Below, piece after piece: positions 21,690-31,604 of a DNA stretch of 64,000 nt. The stretch is taken from positions 62,001-126,000 of the forward strand of contig NC_026734.1 in the NCBI RefSeq assembly GCF_000210295.1. Reading direction: 5' to 3'. Every line of letters starts with the position of its first letter. The first letter of the stretch is position 1. The notes below the pieces were generated by a model that saw only the letters and a program-made list of their open reading frames with translations, was not told the DNA's origin and made no database searches. The position numbers were made by a program, and so were the translations under genes. Origin of the DNA: Trypanosoma brucei gambiense DAL972 (Eukaryota; Euglenozoa; Kinetoplastea; Trypanosomatida; Trypanosomatidae).

Positions 21690-24480
21690 CCTTTGCTTCA
21701 CGGCCCAGTCAAACAGTCGTTTCAATGATACCCCCCTTAACTTGTACGTTCGCAACCGCGCTTATACCAGCAGAGGGTAGAGAACTATGAGAGTTTAATT
21801 CCTGAGAACACTTCGTTTGTACAACCCTGAGGTGGAACGAGTGGGCCGCATCGCTCCTCTGGCCTTGTCGCTACGAAGGAACCGTTTTCAACCCCAGAAA
21901 TCACGGCCGCGGTGTTTCACATACTCCATTCGCACGCTCGAAGGTGTCATTCATCGGTTAGGCCGTTAGCCCTTATTGTTTTGAACTTGTGCTTTCACCT
22001 TGATGGGCTTCACTGATCGCAGTTGTCAGGCCGCCCGTAAAATGCCCCCCCCCCCCCCAAAAGGTGCAAACCCTGCTTTTTCACAGCTGACTGCTGAGGG
22101 TTCGAAGGATAACCATCGTAACCACAGCGTTCCTTCCCTTCTGCAGATTCTTCTCTCTTCCTTCTCATAATTTTGTTGTTTAAAGAAAGTTGTGTTGAGG
22201 TTGGAGCCTGTATCTTCAGACGCTAGTTACAAAGGGGACTCACTACAGTTTTTGGCTGTGTGCGTTATCAACTGAAGTGCTCTTGCTGGGGGAGTGATTC
22301 ATCTAAGTGGGCCTCTCTCGATTACCATACAAGAACGAATGTCTGTTGGAAGATGAGCGAATTTTTCACACTAGTTTCGCGAATCTCTTGTATAATCTTG
22401 TTGGGATCCACTCTGTGAAGGGTTTCGGAATAGACAAATAAGAGGCCGAAGACGTTCCGAAGCTTCTGGGACATTCAGCGGCTCTTCGGTCGTCATATGT
22501 TCTCGCAGTTTTCTCTCTCTATCACCTTTGAGATGGTGAGTGTGGTGCGGGGAGGATAGATCAGAGTTCGGCCTCCAGGAGGTGCTCGGAGCTATAGGGG
22601 AAATGCTTCTCTTTTCCCTTCGTGGCATGCGATCCTCATGCAGAGGCGTCCGGTGGGCGGGTTACAACTCGGCCCCTGACGTTTCAGGCCGTTTTTATTG
22701 GATATACTCATTTTGTAACGTTTCTCTTGACACCGTTGGAGTCGAGCACCGCCATATAAAGACGTTCGCCTCTGTGCTGCAGGGCGTTTCCGCTCAATAT
22801 TACTTGCGGAAGCATCCGTCTCATTCTCCATTTTGGCCAACCCCATTGTCACGGAACAAGGGTCCCCGATACTGTTCTACCCACCGGGCTGCGGCGGGCG
22901 GTCCATCATGAATGACTGTTGCAGCTGTGCGTCGGTACGGCTGTGGGTATTTCTCTAGTCCTTAGTATTTCCAAGTTTCTCCTGTGTGATGAGTTTCGGC
23001 TTCCCCAAGTTATCGTGTTTCCACGGATATGATTCTCTTAAGGATATTTGCAGTGAAATTGGTGGCTCTTCGGAGTTGTGGCACACACCAAAACAGTAAA
23101 TAACGTTGTGTGGCGTTCATCGTCCTTAGTGGCCAGTGGCACTCGGTTTGCAACAGGGTAGTTCCATTAGCAAGTTGTGTCGCGTACAACGCCAGCTTTT
23201 TTTTTCTTTTAATGAATATTGCGGTGGGGGTTCCCCACCACGTTTTTTGTCGTTGCACATACTAAGGGCGCGCCCATAAAGTGCAGAACCCCTGTCGTCA
23301 ACTGAGGGGACGGGCTTAGCGCACACCAAGGGGTAGGTGTCGTCCGGTCGTCCCGCGATAACTTTTTTGGGGCGCAAGGGAAGCGGCCGGATGTGAATGT
23401 GGGACGGGGAAACTGCGCTGTGTGCTGTGACGTGCGGATAAGTTTTTTGCGGCGAAACGCCGCAACGTAAGTACTATCGCCGTGTGTTCAAGAAAGAGGA
23501 TGGACATTCCTCGTCTCTTTGAGTCACAGCCGGCAGCCGGTTGCTCTTGTGAGGGGTGGATGGAGCCAAACTGCCCCCTGCGGGGGCGGAGGGCAACCTT
23601 TTTCCCCAACTGGTGAATCAACGGTTGACGTACAGTTCGGTGGAGATAACCCAACAGCATTCCGGTTTCTGGCACGCGGGAAGGGACGAGGGTTCGTATC
23701 AACATCACTTTGAGGGGTAGTTAAGGGCATGTGATGCTGGCGATGTCGGGTCCATATGTGACTGGGGCTCTTCCAAGGGTGCTGCCTGTCCAGTTGCGGG
23801 GTCGCTCTTCACCCAGTGGTGGGTTAATGGAGCAGCCTCCTCTGTCTGACCTAATCTTAAGGGTGTATGCTACATGCGCTCGGTGTGTCCCCCCTGAACG
23901 ATGTCGTAGGGTCTGCTACCGTCTTGGAGCAGCCGTCGTCATGGAGGCAGGTGGGCATGCTGAGAGTTTGGACAACTGGTGTTCTTCGAGTGTAGCGACT
24001 CGATCGTGGTCGGGAGTGACTCCTTAACTACTGGTTTGTGGTTACAGTGCTGAAGTTTTCGTTGACAGGAAGGTTTTGGTTTTTGCCACCACAAGGTGTT
24101 TCCGTATTTCATTATCCAGAGTATATCAAAGGAAGTTTTTGAGGGATCATGGTCGCCGCGTTGGATTTTATTGCTTGAAAACGTTGCTGTCCTTTGGTGG
24201 TTTCCTCTTTCTTATACGGTCCTTCGTTGTGTGGGAGGCCACCCGTGCTAGGAGTGGATCATTGGCTTCTTTTCTATGATTTGCGACACGTAGGTACGTG
24301 TATGCGCTTAGGGTTGTTTGTCTGTTTGTTGACTCCCTGGTTATTTGGACTGAATCACTGTTGAATCTTATCAACTCCTTTCTCGGTGCCATGCGGGTGA
24401 GGGGCATAGAAAGCAGTGCAGAGGCACTGCTTCTTGTACCTGCTTTTTTTCCAATTCTAGATTTTATTTTTTTTAAACAT
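21690..24480 (+). pseudogene. Decayed ingi/L1Tc-clade non-LTR retroelement (DIRE-like), plus strand
   Basis: This is a second degenerate element, oriented rightward. Around 21877-21960 the plus strand encodes EPFSTPEITAAVFHILHS, like the PFT-x-x-E-L linker before ingi RT. Around 22700-22840, VGVEHRHIKTFASVLQG follows the family's SFGVEPHLVAWIxxFLQxR segment, preceded by IYSFCNVSLDTV in the place of the FIDYxxAFDSV active-site motif. The catalytic aspartates are therefore lost. A possible RNase H remnant (VVCLFVDSLVI) occurs near 24310. Stops and frame changes are frequent throughout. Its direction matches the rightward gene block, opposite to the other relic. Boundaries are approximate. Identification rests on motif order recalled from the family, not on a search. 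Confidence 0.55.
22045..22058 (-). promoter_or_regulatory. G-run (14 G on the minus strand) in the strand-switch region
   Basis: Fourteen consecutive C on the plus strand. It sits inside the plus-strand retroelement relic, just after the segment resembling the linker before reverse transcriptase. It could be a start-site element for the leftward unit or a slippage-expanded tract within decayed DNA. Confidence 0.35.
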
Positions 24481-25956
24481 CACCTTTGATAATTAGTGAG
24501 CACCTTTATACCCTGTTAAGTTGTTGCCGTGCTTATTGTCATTGGCGGCTTGTTTGTGTGTGGGGTGACAGCTACCACATTTTTTCTTTAGCGGTAGCTC
24601 CTTCTGTTTTTTTCATGTGATGATGTGCCTACGGTTTCATTTGTTCTTTCTATTCATAGAGTCTGCGCAAAGACGCCCTCTGTTGGTGGCATTGTTGACA
24701 TCTACTATTGTGATTCTTAGTCGGAAATCGACGCCAAACACGTCGTCTTGATTACAGTTCTACCGCTGTTGCGATACCTGTGGTTTGAGCAATTAACAAA
24801 CGTGATTTGGGCATGCGGCCCCCTTTGGGACAAAAATTTCTCCAGCGTTGCCCAACTTTTGGTTGTTGTAGGTTTTTTGTTTCGCATCTGATGTCGTACT
24901 AAGCCGTACTAGTGATAAAATGTGCTGCGGACTACACCCGATTGCATTTTGTCTAGTGTTTATACCTCCTAAGGAGTGCGGATACGGTGAGTGATATTTC
25001 TTATCGTTTGAAACACGGCGAGTAAAGGATGAACATGGGGCCGTACTTTTTTCTCTTTTTGCCCGAGTTGATGGGTAGCAGAAGGTTGGATGAGGGGTGC
25101 CCATGAATTCCCGGCACGTGTGATTCTCTCCCCTTTGTTAATCCCACTACGCTGATACATCCGTACCTGACTGCATACTCACACCAACTCAAGTATGCAG
25201 GGCGGCGTGGCTCAGTGGGCATGAGGAAGCGATGAATTTGTTTTGTGCTGTTGGGCCTCCTTTGGAAGGAGCGTGCTCTGAGTTTGGCTTAGGTTGCTGG
25301 GTATAAAGTTGCTACTGGTTCTGATATTTTTCACATTTAGCGCTGCATTAGGGTTAGGGGGACAGTGATGGGTGGGCGCTGTCAGTTACACTGCGACTTT
25401 GAGGGAATGGTGCCAGCGGTTTTCCGTTTGTGAGCTTGACGCCTCCCCCCTTTTGTTCTGAGAGCATCAGGTGCTCTGCCCAATCAAACTGGTGCTACCT
25501 TCGTTATCACAAAACACCCTGTGTCTTAATATCTTTAGTAGCGACCAAGCGTCACTGCTTGCTCTGTAGTTATTCCGTTTGTGAGTCATACCAAGCGCCA
25601 AACCTTTGGGTTCAACTGTTTGCCAGTATTTGTGTTGAGGTCATTGAAGTTGTGTGGGCGTTTTGTAAGTTGTTGTAGCGGGGGTTTTAACAGCGATGGT
25701 AAGACTGTGATGAAACGCGCCATCCCGTTGTTTAGATTGTTGCCCGTTTTGATATCACCCAGTGCTGCCTCGTGTTCGCAACGATTCTGTGTTAACAAAA
25801 CACGCACCATTTTACGTTTTTAGTTGTCTCAGAGGTCGCGGGGAATGCCAATAAATCATAGTACTTGTACGATGCTTGGCTAATTGATACGGTCTTGCAC
25901 TTTTCAAATGCTTCTCTTTCTTTTTTACTTTCGTTGACGAAGTTGCCTATTTTTAA

Positions 25957-27081
25957 ATGAGTGGGGAAAACATTAAAAATTTGCTGGCGCCGCAGCCAAC
26001 GGTGGATCAAGGACCGTACAGTGGGAAGTATGAGAAGCGTATGGTGGATCTTCCAAAACCCACATACTCAACGTTTTACAACAAGAACAAAGAGTTCGAC
26101 AGTACTCACCCCAGGTATTTCAAGCAACGTGACGCGGTTATCGGCCCAATAGTGAATGATACAGTGGATCCCAAGAACTTTCTCCGCACAGGACAGGGGA
26201 TCAAGCACATTGTTCCACCTGTGCCCCATAAAAAGCAGCACCGAAAGGATTTTTTAGACTGCGGAGACATACGGAAACGCACTCAGGGAGCGATGGAGCC
26301 GGCAGATCAACAACAGAAGGAGAGGTCGGGGATGGGTGGTATGGGATCTCTTGCAAATACAAATGGGGTGGGTGGGCAAGCGGGTGATGGCATTCGGGAG
26401 CACGACATGAACTCCAACGACCCTGAGCGAAAGGGCGAGCAAGCTAACGGTGGCGACACCGGCTTGCGTGGCACCGGAAACGTTGAATCTGCTGTGGGAT
26501 CATGTGACAACAAAAATAATTTCCAGGGGGCCGCAACAGGAGACAATGGGCGCTGCCACCTGAATTCACTTGACCGCTCACGTTGTAAAAAGGACTTTGT
26601 CACGTCAAACATTATTGATGTAGACAACATGGTCCCAAAACGGCGGAAAGATCAACCTGAGGATCCAACCCGCAGAAAGACATTTGGTCGGGTACCTGGG
26701 TATATAGGACGAGTGAAGGAGGTAATTGAGAAGGAGCGAATGCAACTTAAAGCAATTGGTGAGGCGAGAACGAACAATCGCTTAGAGAGAGTGGGTAAAT
26801 TTGTATACCGATTGGATGAGCAAGAAAGGCTAAACATGATCTCCAAATTACGAGCGAAGCTGACAGAAAAAGGCGCTGAGTTGAATAGAATGCCATTTGC
26901 TAAAGATACATATATTCAGATGAAGCGAAAGTCTGATTTGGAGAAGCGTATCAAGGAGATCGAGAGCTCTCTCGAGAAGCTGGAAAAAGACGCTGTGTTT
27001 ATTTATAGCGATGATCCAAGGGTAGTTCACTGGACCAAGGACGCTGCTTTTGAGGAGGCCCGTCTCTTTGCCTCCGACTAG
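25957..27081 (+). CDS. ENKUR: Enkurin (flagellar axonemal microtubule inner protein)
   Basis: Enkurin is a calmodulin-binding ciliary protein located as a microtubule inner protein in axonemal doublets. Two parts of the family are visible in this 374-residue protein. The N-terminus MSGENIKNLLAP matches the ESIYNLIP start, and DPKNFL (about 72) matches the following PKDFL element. The C-terminal enkurin domain (about 243-350) begins at FGRVPGYIGRVKE, continues with a long charged helix, and ends near EKDAVFIYSDDPRVV. Between them is a low-complexity Gly/Asn/Asp-rich insert (about 110-225), so it is longer than the roughly 256-residue animal protein. It is the first gene of the rightward block. 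A pyrimidine-rich tract with an AG near 25941 precedes the ATG. Confidence 0.88.
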   Translation: MSGENIKNLLAPQPTVDQGPYSGKYEKRMVDLPKPTYSTFYNKNKEFDSTHPRYFKQRDAVIGPIVNDTVDPKNFLRTGQGIKHIVPPVPHKKQHRKDFLDCGDIRKRTQGAMEPADQQQKERSGMGGMGSLANTNGVGGQAGDGIREHDMNSNDPERKGEQANGGDTGLRGTGNVESAVGSCDNKNNFQGAATGDNGRCHLNSLDRSRCKKDFVTSNIIDVDNMVPKRRKDQPEDPTRRKTFGRVPGYIGRVKEVIEKERMQLKAIGEARTNNRLERVGKFVYRLDEQERLNMISKLRAKLTEKGAELNRMPFAKDTYIQMKRKSDLEKRIKEIESSLEKLEKDAVFIYSDDPRVVHWTKDAAFEEARLFASD

Positions 27082-27267
27082 AGTTTAGAAAAGATGTACT
27101 TCGGGCAATGTATATCAATGTTTGTGAAACTGTGTGTACTTTCCCTCTATTACCATTCACTTCGTAATGTTTTTACGGGTCGGCCGCCATGTTTTTTCTG
27201 TTCATTCCGGGAAAGACCTGCAATACTTTTAACAAACATTTTGTTTCGTTAGAATGAAGGTAGTACT

Positions 27268-28530
27268 ATGCGTCGCTTATTGTGTCTCTCACGCACTCGT
27301 GTTTCCTTCATGAGGTGGAAGTTCGACGAAGTGGCACATCTTCGGGACCAGGTTAAGGCATTGGACAACCGCATTGCATTCATTGAGGAGAGTCAGACCA
27401 TCAAATCACTTCTTGCTTTCTACAGCTCCCGCCCACTGAGTAATATAAACACACCAAGCAAGTTCATCAGCTATTGTGCTGAGTCTGATCACAATGCCAA
27501 GGTTTTTTGTCATGCAGAACTACCAACGCTACTAGCAAGACTCATCACAACAATAGACTCGTTCCCGTGCGGTCTTAACGCGATGCTGCCCATCGTGTCG
27601 GTGAGGAACACTTTTCTCGATTCCTTTAAAAAGCTTATAAAGTGTGATTTCCCCGAAGATGGTGCGAAGAGTGAGCAGTTTCTGGATGTTGTCAAGGAAA
27701 TCGAGGAGGCTCATATGAAGAGGGAAGTGTTGCTTACAATAGGCACCGGTCTTTTGCAGTTGAAGGATCTTCTTTCGTGTCATAAGCGCTTTATTCTACG
27801 AAACAAGTGGTCTGGTTCATACAAAGAAATGGAGGCATCATCCAATGACTGGCTGTTGGATCTCACAGGGCCACTGGATGACTTCTGTTTCCGTATGGTG
27901 AACTACAATTTCCTCTCACGAATGCTGTTGAACTCAGAAGTTGTGAAGAATAACATGGCTGATCTGGTTGATCTGCAAATAGATCTCGAGAAGGTTGTTC
28001 GCAATGCTGTAGAGGATGCTCAATCTATCTGCACCAATTTTTACGGCTCCTGCCCGGGGGTGAAGTTTATTATTTTGAAGGATGAAAAACCAATGAAGTT
28101 GGCGTACCTGAGTTCAACTATATCGTACGTTGTTATCGAGTTAATGAAGAATGCGTTCAGGGCAACTGTCGAATCGCATTCAGACCTTACATCACCCACC
28201 ATTGATTGTGATGACGCACCTCAGGTGGAAGTTTTAGTGAATATAAAAGAGGGCTCCAGTCACGCCTGTATACGTATTTCAGATGAGGGTCTCGGGATGA
28301 CGGTAGCACAGGCGAAAATGGCGATGAGCTATGCTCACACGTCAGCAAAAAAGTGCCTCATTGGCTCCCACCTTGGACAAGAGGACGGTGGCGAGAACGT
28401 AGCGCCCCTGGCTGGTTACGGTTTCGGTCTTCCCATGTCGAGAGTTTATGCCCGGCACTTTGGTGGAGATCTTGTACTGAACACGATGGAGGGGTACGGG
28501 ACCAGTGTCTATTATTTTATCCAAATTTGA
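27268..28530 (+). CDS. Mitochondrial pyruvate/branched-chain dehydrogenase kinase (PDK/BCKDK family)
   Basis: The 420-residue protein belongs to the mitochondrial GHKL protein kinases that phosphorylate the E1 subunit of pyruvate or branched-chain ketoacid dehydrogenase. The N-terminus MRRLLCLSRTRVSFMRW is a plausible mitochondrial presequence. The ATP-binding motifs are complete: N-box IELMKNAFRAT (about 290), G1 DEGLGM (about 338), G2 GYGFGLPMSRVYARHFGG (about 384) and G3 GYGTS (about 409). In the N-terminal helical domain, the RMLxNQH motif of animal PDKs reads RMLLNSE, so the conserved histidine is glutamate. Length is normal. Substrate (PDH or BCKDH) cannot be told by eye. A short upstream reading frame (27254-27313) overlaps the start codon in another frame. 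Confidence 0.92.
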   Translation: MRRLLCLSRTRVSFMRWKFDEVAHLRDQVKALDNRIAFIEESQTIKSLLAFYSSRPLSNINTPSKFISYCAESDHNAKVFCHAELPTLLARLITTIDSFPCGLNAMLPIVSVRNTFLDSFKKLIKCDFPEDGAKSEQFLDVVKEIEEAHMKREVLLTIGTGLLQLKDLLSCHKRFILRNKWSGSYKEMEASSNDWLLDLTGPLDDFCFRMVNYNFLSRMLLNSEVVKNNMADLVDLQIDLEKVVRNAVEDAQSICTNFYGSCPGVKFIILKDEKPMKLAYLSSTISYVVIELMKNAFRATVESHSDLTSPTIDCDDAPQVEVLVNIKEGSSHACIRISDEGLGMTVAQAKMAMSYAHTSAKKCLIGSHLGQEDGGENVAPLAGYGFGLPMSRVYARHFGGDLVLNTMEGYGTSVYYFIQI

Positions 28531-28959
28531 GGGAATCTTATTACTTTTGATCGATACCCGAGCATTATTTTGATGTTTAGTTAATCGTTTCGTTTAGTTG
28601 CCCCTTGGTGTTCCTTGGTACCATTTGCTAATTCGGTCATTGCGCGCGCGGTGAGTGGAAAGCCGTTTGTAGTGGGATTTGCGCTAATGTGATTCCTGCG
28701 GCATATGTTTATTTACATGCTCCTCCTCATGGTCAGCCAAAGTGTCCGATTCAGGTAGTACTTTTTGAACTTTCTAACTTTTTAATACTTTTCTTTTTAT
28801 GTTTGTGAACGATTCGAGTTAACTCTATTCCGTCCGTTCTCGTATCCCCCTTGTCAGGTGGAGAATAATGAGTGCGCTTACCAGCCGTGAGGGCTGTTAT
28901 GTTGTCTATATCTTTTCCATTTATCCATTCGCTCCCTAGGTCAGTACGTAGTTGCTAGG
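28531..28959 (+). other. Intergenic region, PDK to thioredoxin-like ORF
   Basis: This 429 bp stretch holds the kinase 3' UTR and the next 5' UTR. Pyrimidine-rich stretches near 28790-28810 and 28845-28945 and several AG dinucleotides could act as splice signals. No gene seen. Confidence 0.6.
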
Positions 28960-30159
28960 ATGGACGGCAGTGAGTGCTTTCTCGTGACACCGACTCGGTG
29001 GGGGCTTATGCTAGAATACGAGCGTGAGGATGCTGTTGCTTTGCTGCGCCAGAAACTTGCTTTTTTCTCATCAGACAGTCTAACTTTGACTGAAAGGGAA
29101 GATGTACTTTTATCATCCGGTGCAGAGTCCTCGAAGACAGACTCACTGTTGATCTACGGGTCAGTAGCACTGGTTCGCAAGGAGGCATTTCTATGGTTTC
29201 TTAGAGTTATTAGGCTGACGCTCGTGGAGGATATGGCCTCACAGGTTGTCATTTGCCCGCAAATAGGGGACGCCGTGCCAAATCTACTGCTACCTCCCTT
29301 ATGGGAAACTGGACAAACGAAGAGCTTCCGCCGATGGAGCGTCGTTTACTGGGCAATGCGATGTGGAATTCTTCGGGGTATTAAAAAGCGGTATGAGCTG
29401 ACACAATTATATTTGGATCAAATTGTGAGCATTGGAGCTGGTGGTGACGACTTTGACGTGCGCGAAGAGGAGGAGGCAGCATTTCTGCAGGAGAAGTTGT
29501 TCCACAATGCCCATCAGGAACTTCGAGAGAGTGTTTTAGAGGCGAAGAATGCGCCATTCGATATCTATCATAGCGCTTGTAATGAGGAAAGGATCAACCT
29601 CTCGTTTGTAGTCTCAAATGTACCCACACTCATCGTCGTTTGGGCCAGCTGGGATGGCGCCTCGCTTGATTGGCTGAGGAAGAACATCTTCAATCGGGAG
29701 GTCACTTGCAGTTGCGACCCCGTCCCGCGGCCAACTTTCGTCGCCGATCTGAAAATCAGGGATCCGTGGCTACGGGTCGTGAGGGAGTTTACTTCTATTC
29801 CCAATGGGGAAGCGAACCAGCCGGTTGAGGAAGTGTCGGGAATTGCCAAGTGTGCTCAGATAGTATTAATTAGTGTTGATGAAGAGCAAGGCGCAGCTGT
29901 CGGCTGCCTGAAGGGGTTGATAGATGGGATTGATGGATGGAAGAGTCCCATTGTCCCCCTAATGCCGCTGTGGAGTGGTCCAAAGGGTATGCTAAGTGAA
30001 CTCTCATCTGCCCTTGGTTTCTCGAGGCTTCCGTACTTTATGGCCGTTCAAAATACCCGTGTTGAGACTGCGAAAGGGGATGCCAAGCAGTTTCCGCGCA
30101 TCTGTTACGTTACTCCTAATGGGCAGGGGGAGGTCCCCCCCAACCCAGTCATGTACTGA
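28960..30159 (+). CDS. Thioredoxin-fold protein with degenerate active site (probably the 5' half of a frameshifted gene)
   Basis: This 399-residue ORF has an unrecognised N-terminal half (about 1-215). The second half resembles a thioredoxin or nucleoredoxin domain: LSFVVSNVPTLIVVWASWDG (about 206-225) is the beta strand and active-site loop, and GFSRLPYFMAV (about 353) supplies the cis-proline region. The active-site WCxxC/S is WDGAS here, so the redox cysteine is missing. The ORF stops only 31 bases before the ATG of the next ORF, which is in another frame. That gap is too short for polyadenylation plus trans-splicing. A run of seven C at 30137-30143, just before the stop, could be the point of a one-base shift joining both ORFs into one protein of roughly 720 residues. 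Confidence 0.65.
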   Translation: MDGSECFLVTPTRWGLMLEYEREDAVALLRQKLAFFSSDSLTLTEREDVLLSSGAESSKTDSLLIYGSVALVRKEAFLWFLRVIRLTLVEDMASQVVICPQIGDAVPNLLLPPLWETGQTKSFRRWSVVYWAMRCGILRGIKKRYELTQLYLDQIVSIGAGGDDFDVREEEEAAFLQEKLFHNAHQELRESVLEAKNAPFDIYHSACNEERINLSFVVSNVPTLIVVWASWDGASLDWLRKNIFNREVTCSCDPVPRPTFVADLKIRDPWLRVVREFTSIPNGEANQPVEEVSGIAKCAQIVLISVDEEQGAAVGCLKGLIDGIDGWKSPIVPLMPLWSGPKGMLSELSSALGFSRLPYFMAVQNTRVETAKGDAKQFPRICYVTPNGQGEVPPNPVMY

Positions 30160-30190
30160 GGGTAATATTGCTGAACTTGGAGAGTGTGGG

Positions 30191-31120
30191 ATGAACTCGC
30201 CAGATTGGCATCTTGTCGATAAGGGGGAACGTCAGCGCGTGACTGGTGAAATCGAGCGATTTTTATTATCCACTGATGCACCTTTGCGTTTCCACGCTCG
30301 TGTTGACAAAACATATCATTCTCTTGGGACGCCCACGTCGGCGTCATCAGAGTCCCACCAACCTGACGTATCGTCGTTTGTGTCCCTGTCAGGAACTATT
30401 TCTTCGCTTGATTTAGCGAAACTAAAGAATGCGTTGCGCGTCTTTGCTGGTGTTCGGAACTGCGCCGTAAACCTAAATGTTATTAAGCCTTCGTGCCCGT
30501 TACTGGTTGAGCTGAACCCTGCTACTCCAACAAAATACATTCGGGGGGTGCAACGGTGTGTCACGTGTAGTGAATGTCACAAGGATATATTAATAGATAA
30601 GGAATACCACTTTAGATGCATTCAGTGTAGCCAGGTAAATGGAACTCTCTGCAAGATCTGCTTTGAGGGCGCCAAACATCCGGCCCACCACATACTACTG
30701 AGGATGAACGTCGAAACCCCAACAACGGTGGAGTTGCTTTGGGGCCCTTCAAATGTTGCACCATTGGAACTTTTTCGAGGAGTACTCGTGACGAACAAGA
30801 GGAACACACACATTGGTGTGTACTGCAATTTATGTGCCCAACTTGTGCGTGGCAGACGTTGGAAATGCGCCATGTGCTACGATTTCGACATATGTAATGG
30901 GTGTATCGAGGAAAATTGTATGAAGTTCAGCGATGCCGGCGAAGTGAGTTTTGTTGTTTCGGACGGCGTCGGACATGGCCAGAAGAATACTTTGTCGAGT
31001 TCTTACCATACAAAGGATCACATGTTTTTGTGCGTCCGTCACGCATGTGGCTCCGCTGGTGACGCATGTTTGAGGCCAGTAATGGAGCCGAATGCGGTAA
31101 AGCTTCTTCTGGAAGGATAG
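30191..31120 (+). CDS. ZZ-type zinc-finger protein (probably the 3' half of a frameshifted gene)
   Basis: The open frame begins before this ATG, inside the preceding ORF; MNSPDW is the first ATG after that ORF's stop. The 309-residue product has two cysteine-rich modules. The first (about 122-160) has CSECH, then CIQC, then CKIC with following His residues. The second (about 209-240) is a clearer ZZ finger with CNLC, CAMC and CNGC, followed by DHMFLCV. ZZ fingers bind zinc and mediate protein contacts. Because only 31 bases separate it from the upstream stop, it probably is not an independent gene but continues the thioredoxin-like ORF through a one-base frameshift near 30137-30143. The function is unknown. 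Confidence 0.65.
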   Translation: MNSPDWHLVDKGERQRVTGEIERFLLSTDAPLRFHARVDKTYHSLGTPTSASSESHQPDVSSFVSLSGTISSLDLAKLKNALRVFAGVRNCAVNLNVIKPSCPLLVELNPATPTKYIRGVQRCVTCSECHKDILIDKEYHFRCIQCSQVNGTLCKICFEGAKHPAHHILLRMNVETPTTVELLWGPSNVAPLELFRGVLVTNKRNTHIGVYCNLCAQLVRGRRWKCAMCYDFDICNGCIEENCMKFSDAGEVSFVVSDGVGHGQKNTLSSSYHTKDHMFLCVRHACGSAGDACLRPVMEPNAVKLLLEG

Positions 31121-31604
31121 TGGACCTTGGAAGGGCTAAGAGTCACATTGCTCGCACGTTTGTACTAACAGGGTGATGTCTGACTTATTCTATCAGTTCA
31201 CAGTTTATTATGTTTAGTTCCACTTCACGGAAGACTGTCGCGGAGTTCTGCGGAAGAAGAAAAAATAAAAGAGGTAATGTAGCCTCCGAAATGCGCGGTG
31301 CACCCAGTATGGCTCCAGAAACGAACTTTGGTATCCATGCATCCACCCATGTTTGTTTTCACAACACTATACTGCTTGAGCGCAGAGTGTTGTCGTCCCT
31401 TCAATATTTGCAGCTTTATCCTCTTTTTTAATCATTTGCTTCACCTCTTGTTATATTACTTGCGTTAATATGTCGAAAGTGATCGCAAGGACGTTAGTTG
31501 TACCCCCGCCGCTGGTCTCGGGTGGTGTAATCGACTATTCGTTGGTAAAAGTGTCCCGGGCATCCGGGGCTGCGGAGGGTCATTACGTTTACCGTGCCGA
31601 AGCT
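31121..31604 (+). other. Intergenic region with splice acceptor for the LRR gene
   Basis: A pyrimidine-rich stretch (about 31412-31460) is followed by its first AG at 31478-31479. That lies downstream of the ATG at 31470 and upstream of the ATG at 31605, which places the start of the next gene at 31605. A 73-codon frame at 31210 is probably 3' UTR. Confidence 0.65.

Larger units (their letters stand above)
16811..25956. other. Divergent strand-switch region (about 9.1 kb), likely bidirectional transcription start zone
   Basis: Genes to the left are all on the minus strand and genes to the right all on the plus strand. In trypanosomatids such divergent strand-switch regions are where RNA polymerase II starts both polycistronic units and where H2A.Z and H4K10ac accumulate. 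No convincing intact gene is visible. The longest open frame (282 codons, plus strand, 19793-20641) starts from ATG, but its composition is poor and it lies antisense to a decayed retroelement. An 86-codon minus-strand ATG frame (17498-17758) is the best small candidate. The region contains two decayed ingi-type relics and three G/C homopolymers, listed separately. The stretches 20900-21690 and 24500-25956 show nothing I can name. I see no tRNA gene and no AT-rich tandem array of the kind seen at T. brucei centromeres. Confidence 0.85.

Noticed and set aside
25348..25359. Two TTAGGG units in tandem
   Set aside because: Twelve bases of telomere-like sequence can arise by chance and are not embedded in a longer array.
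16811..25956. Centromere candidate
   Set aside because: T. brucei centromeres have AT-rich tandem arrays; none is visible in this region.
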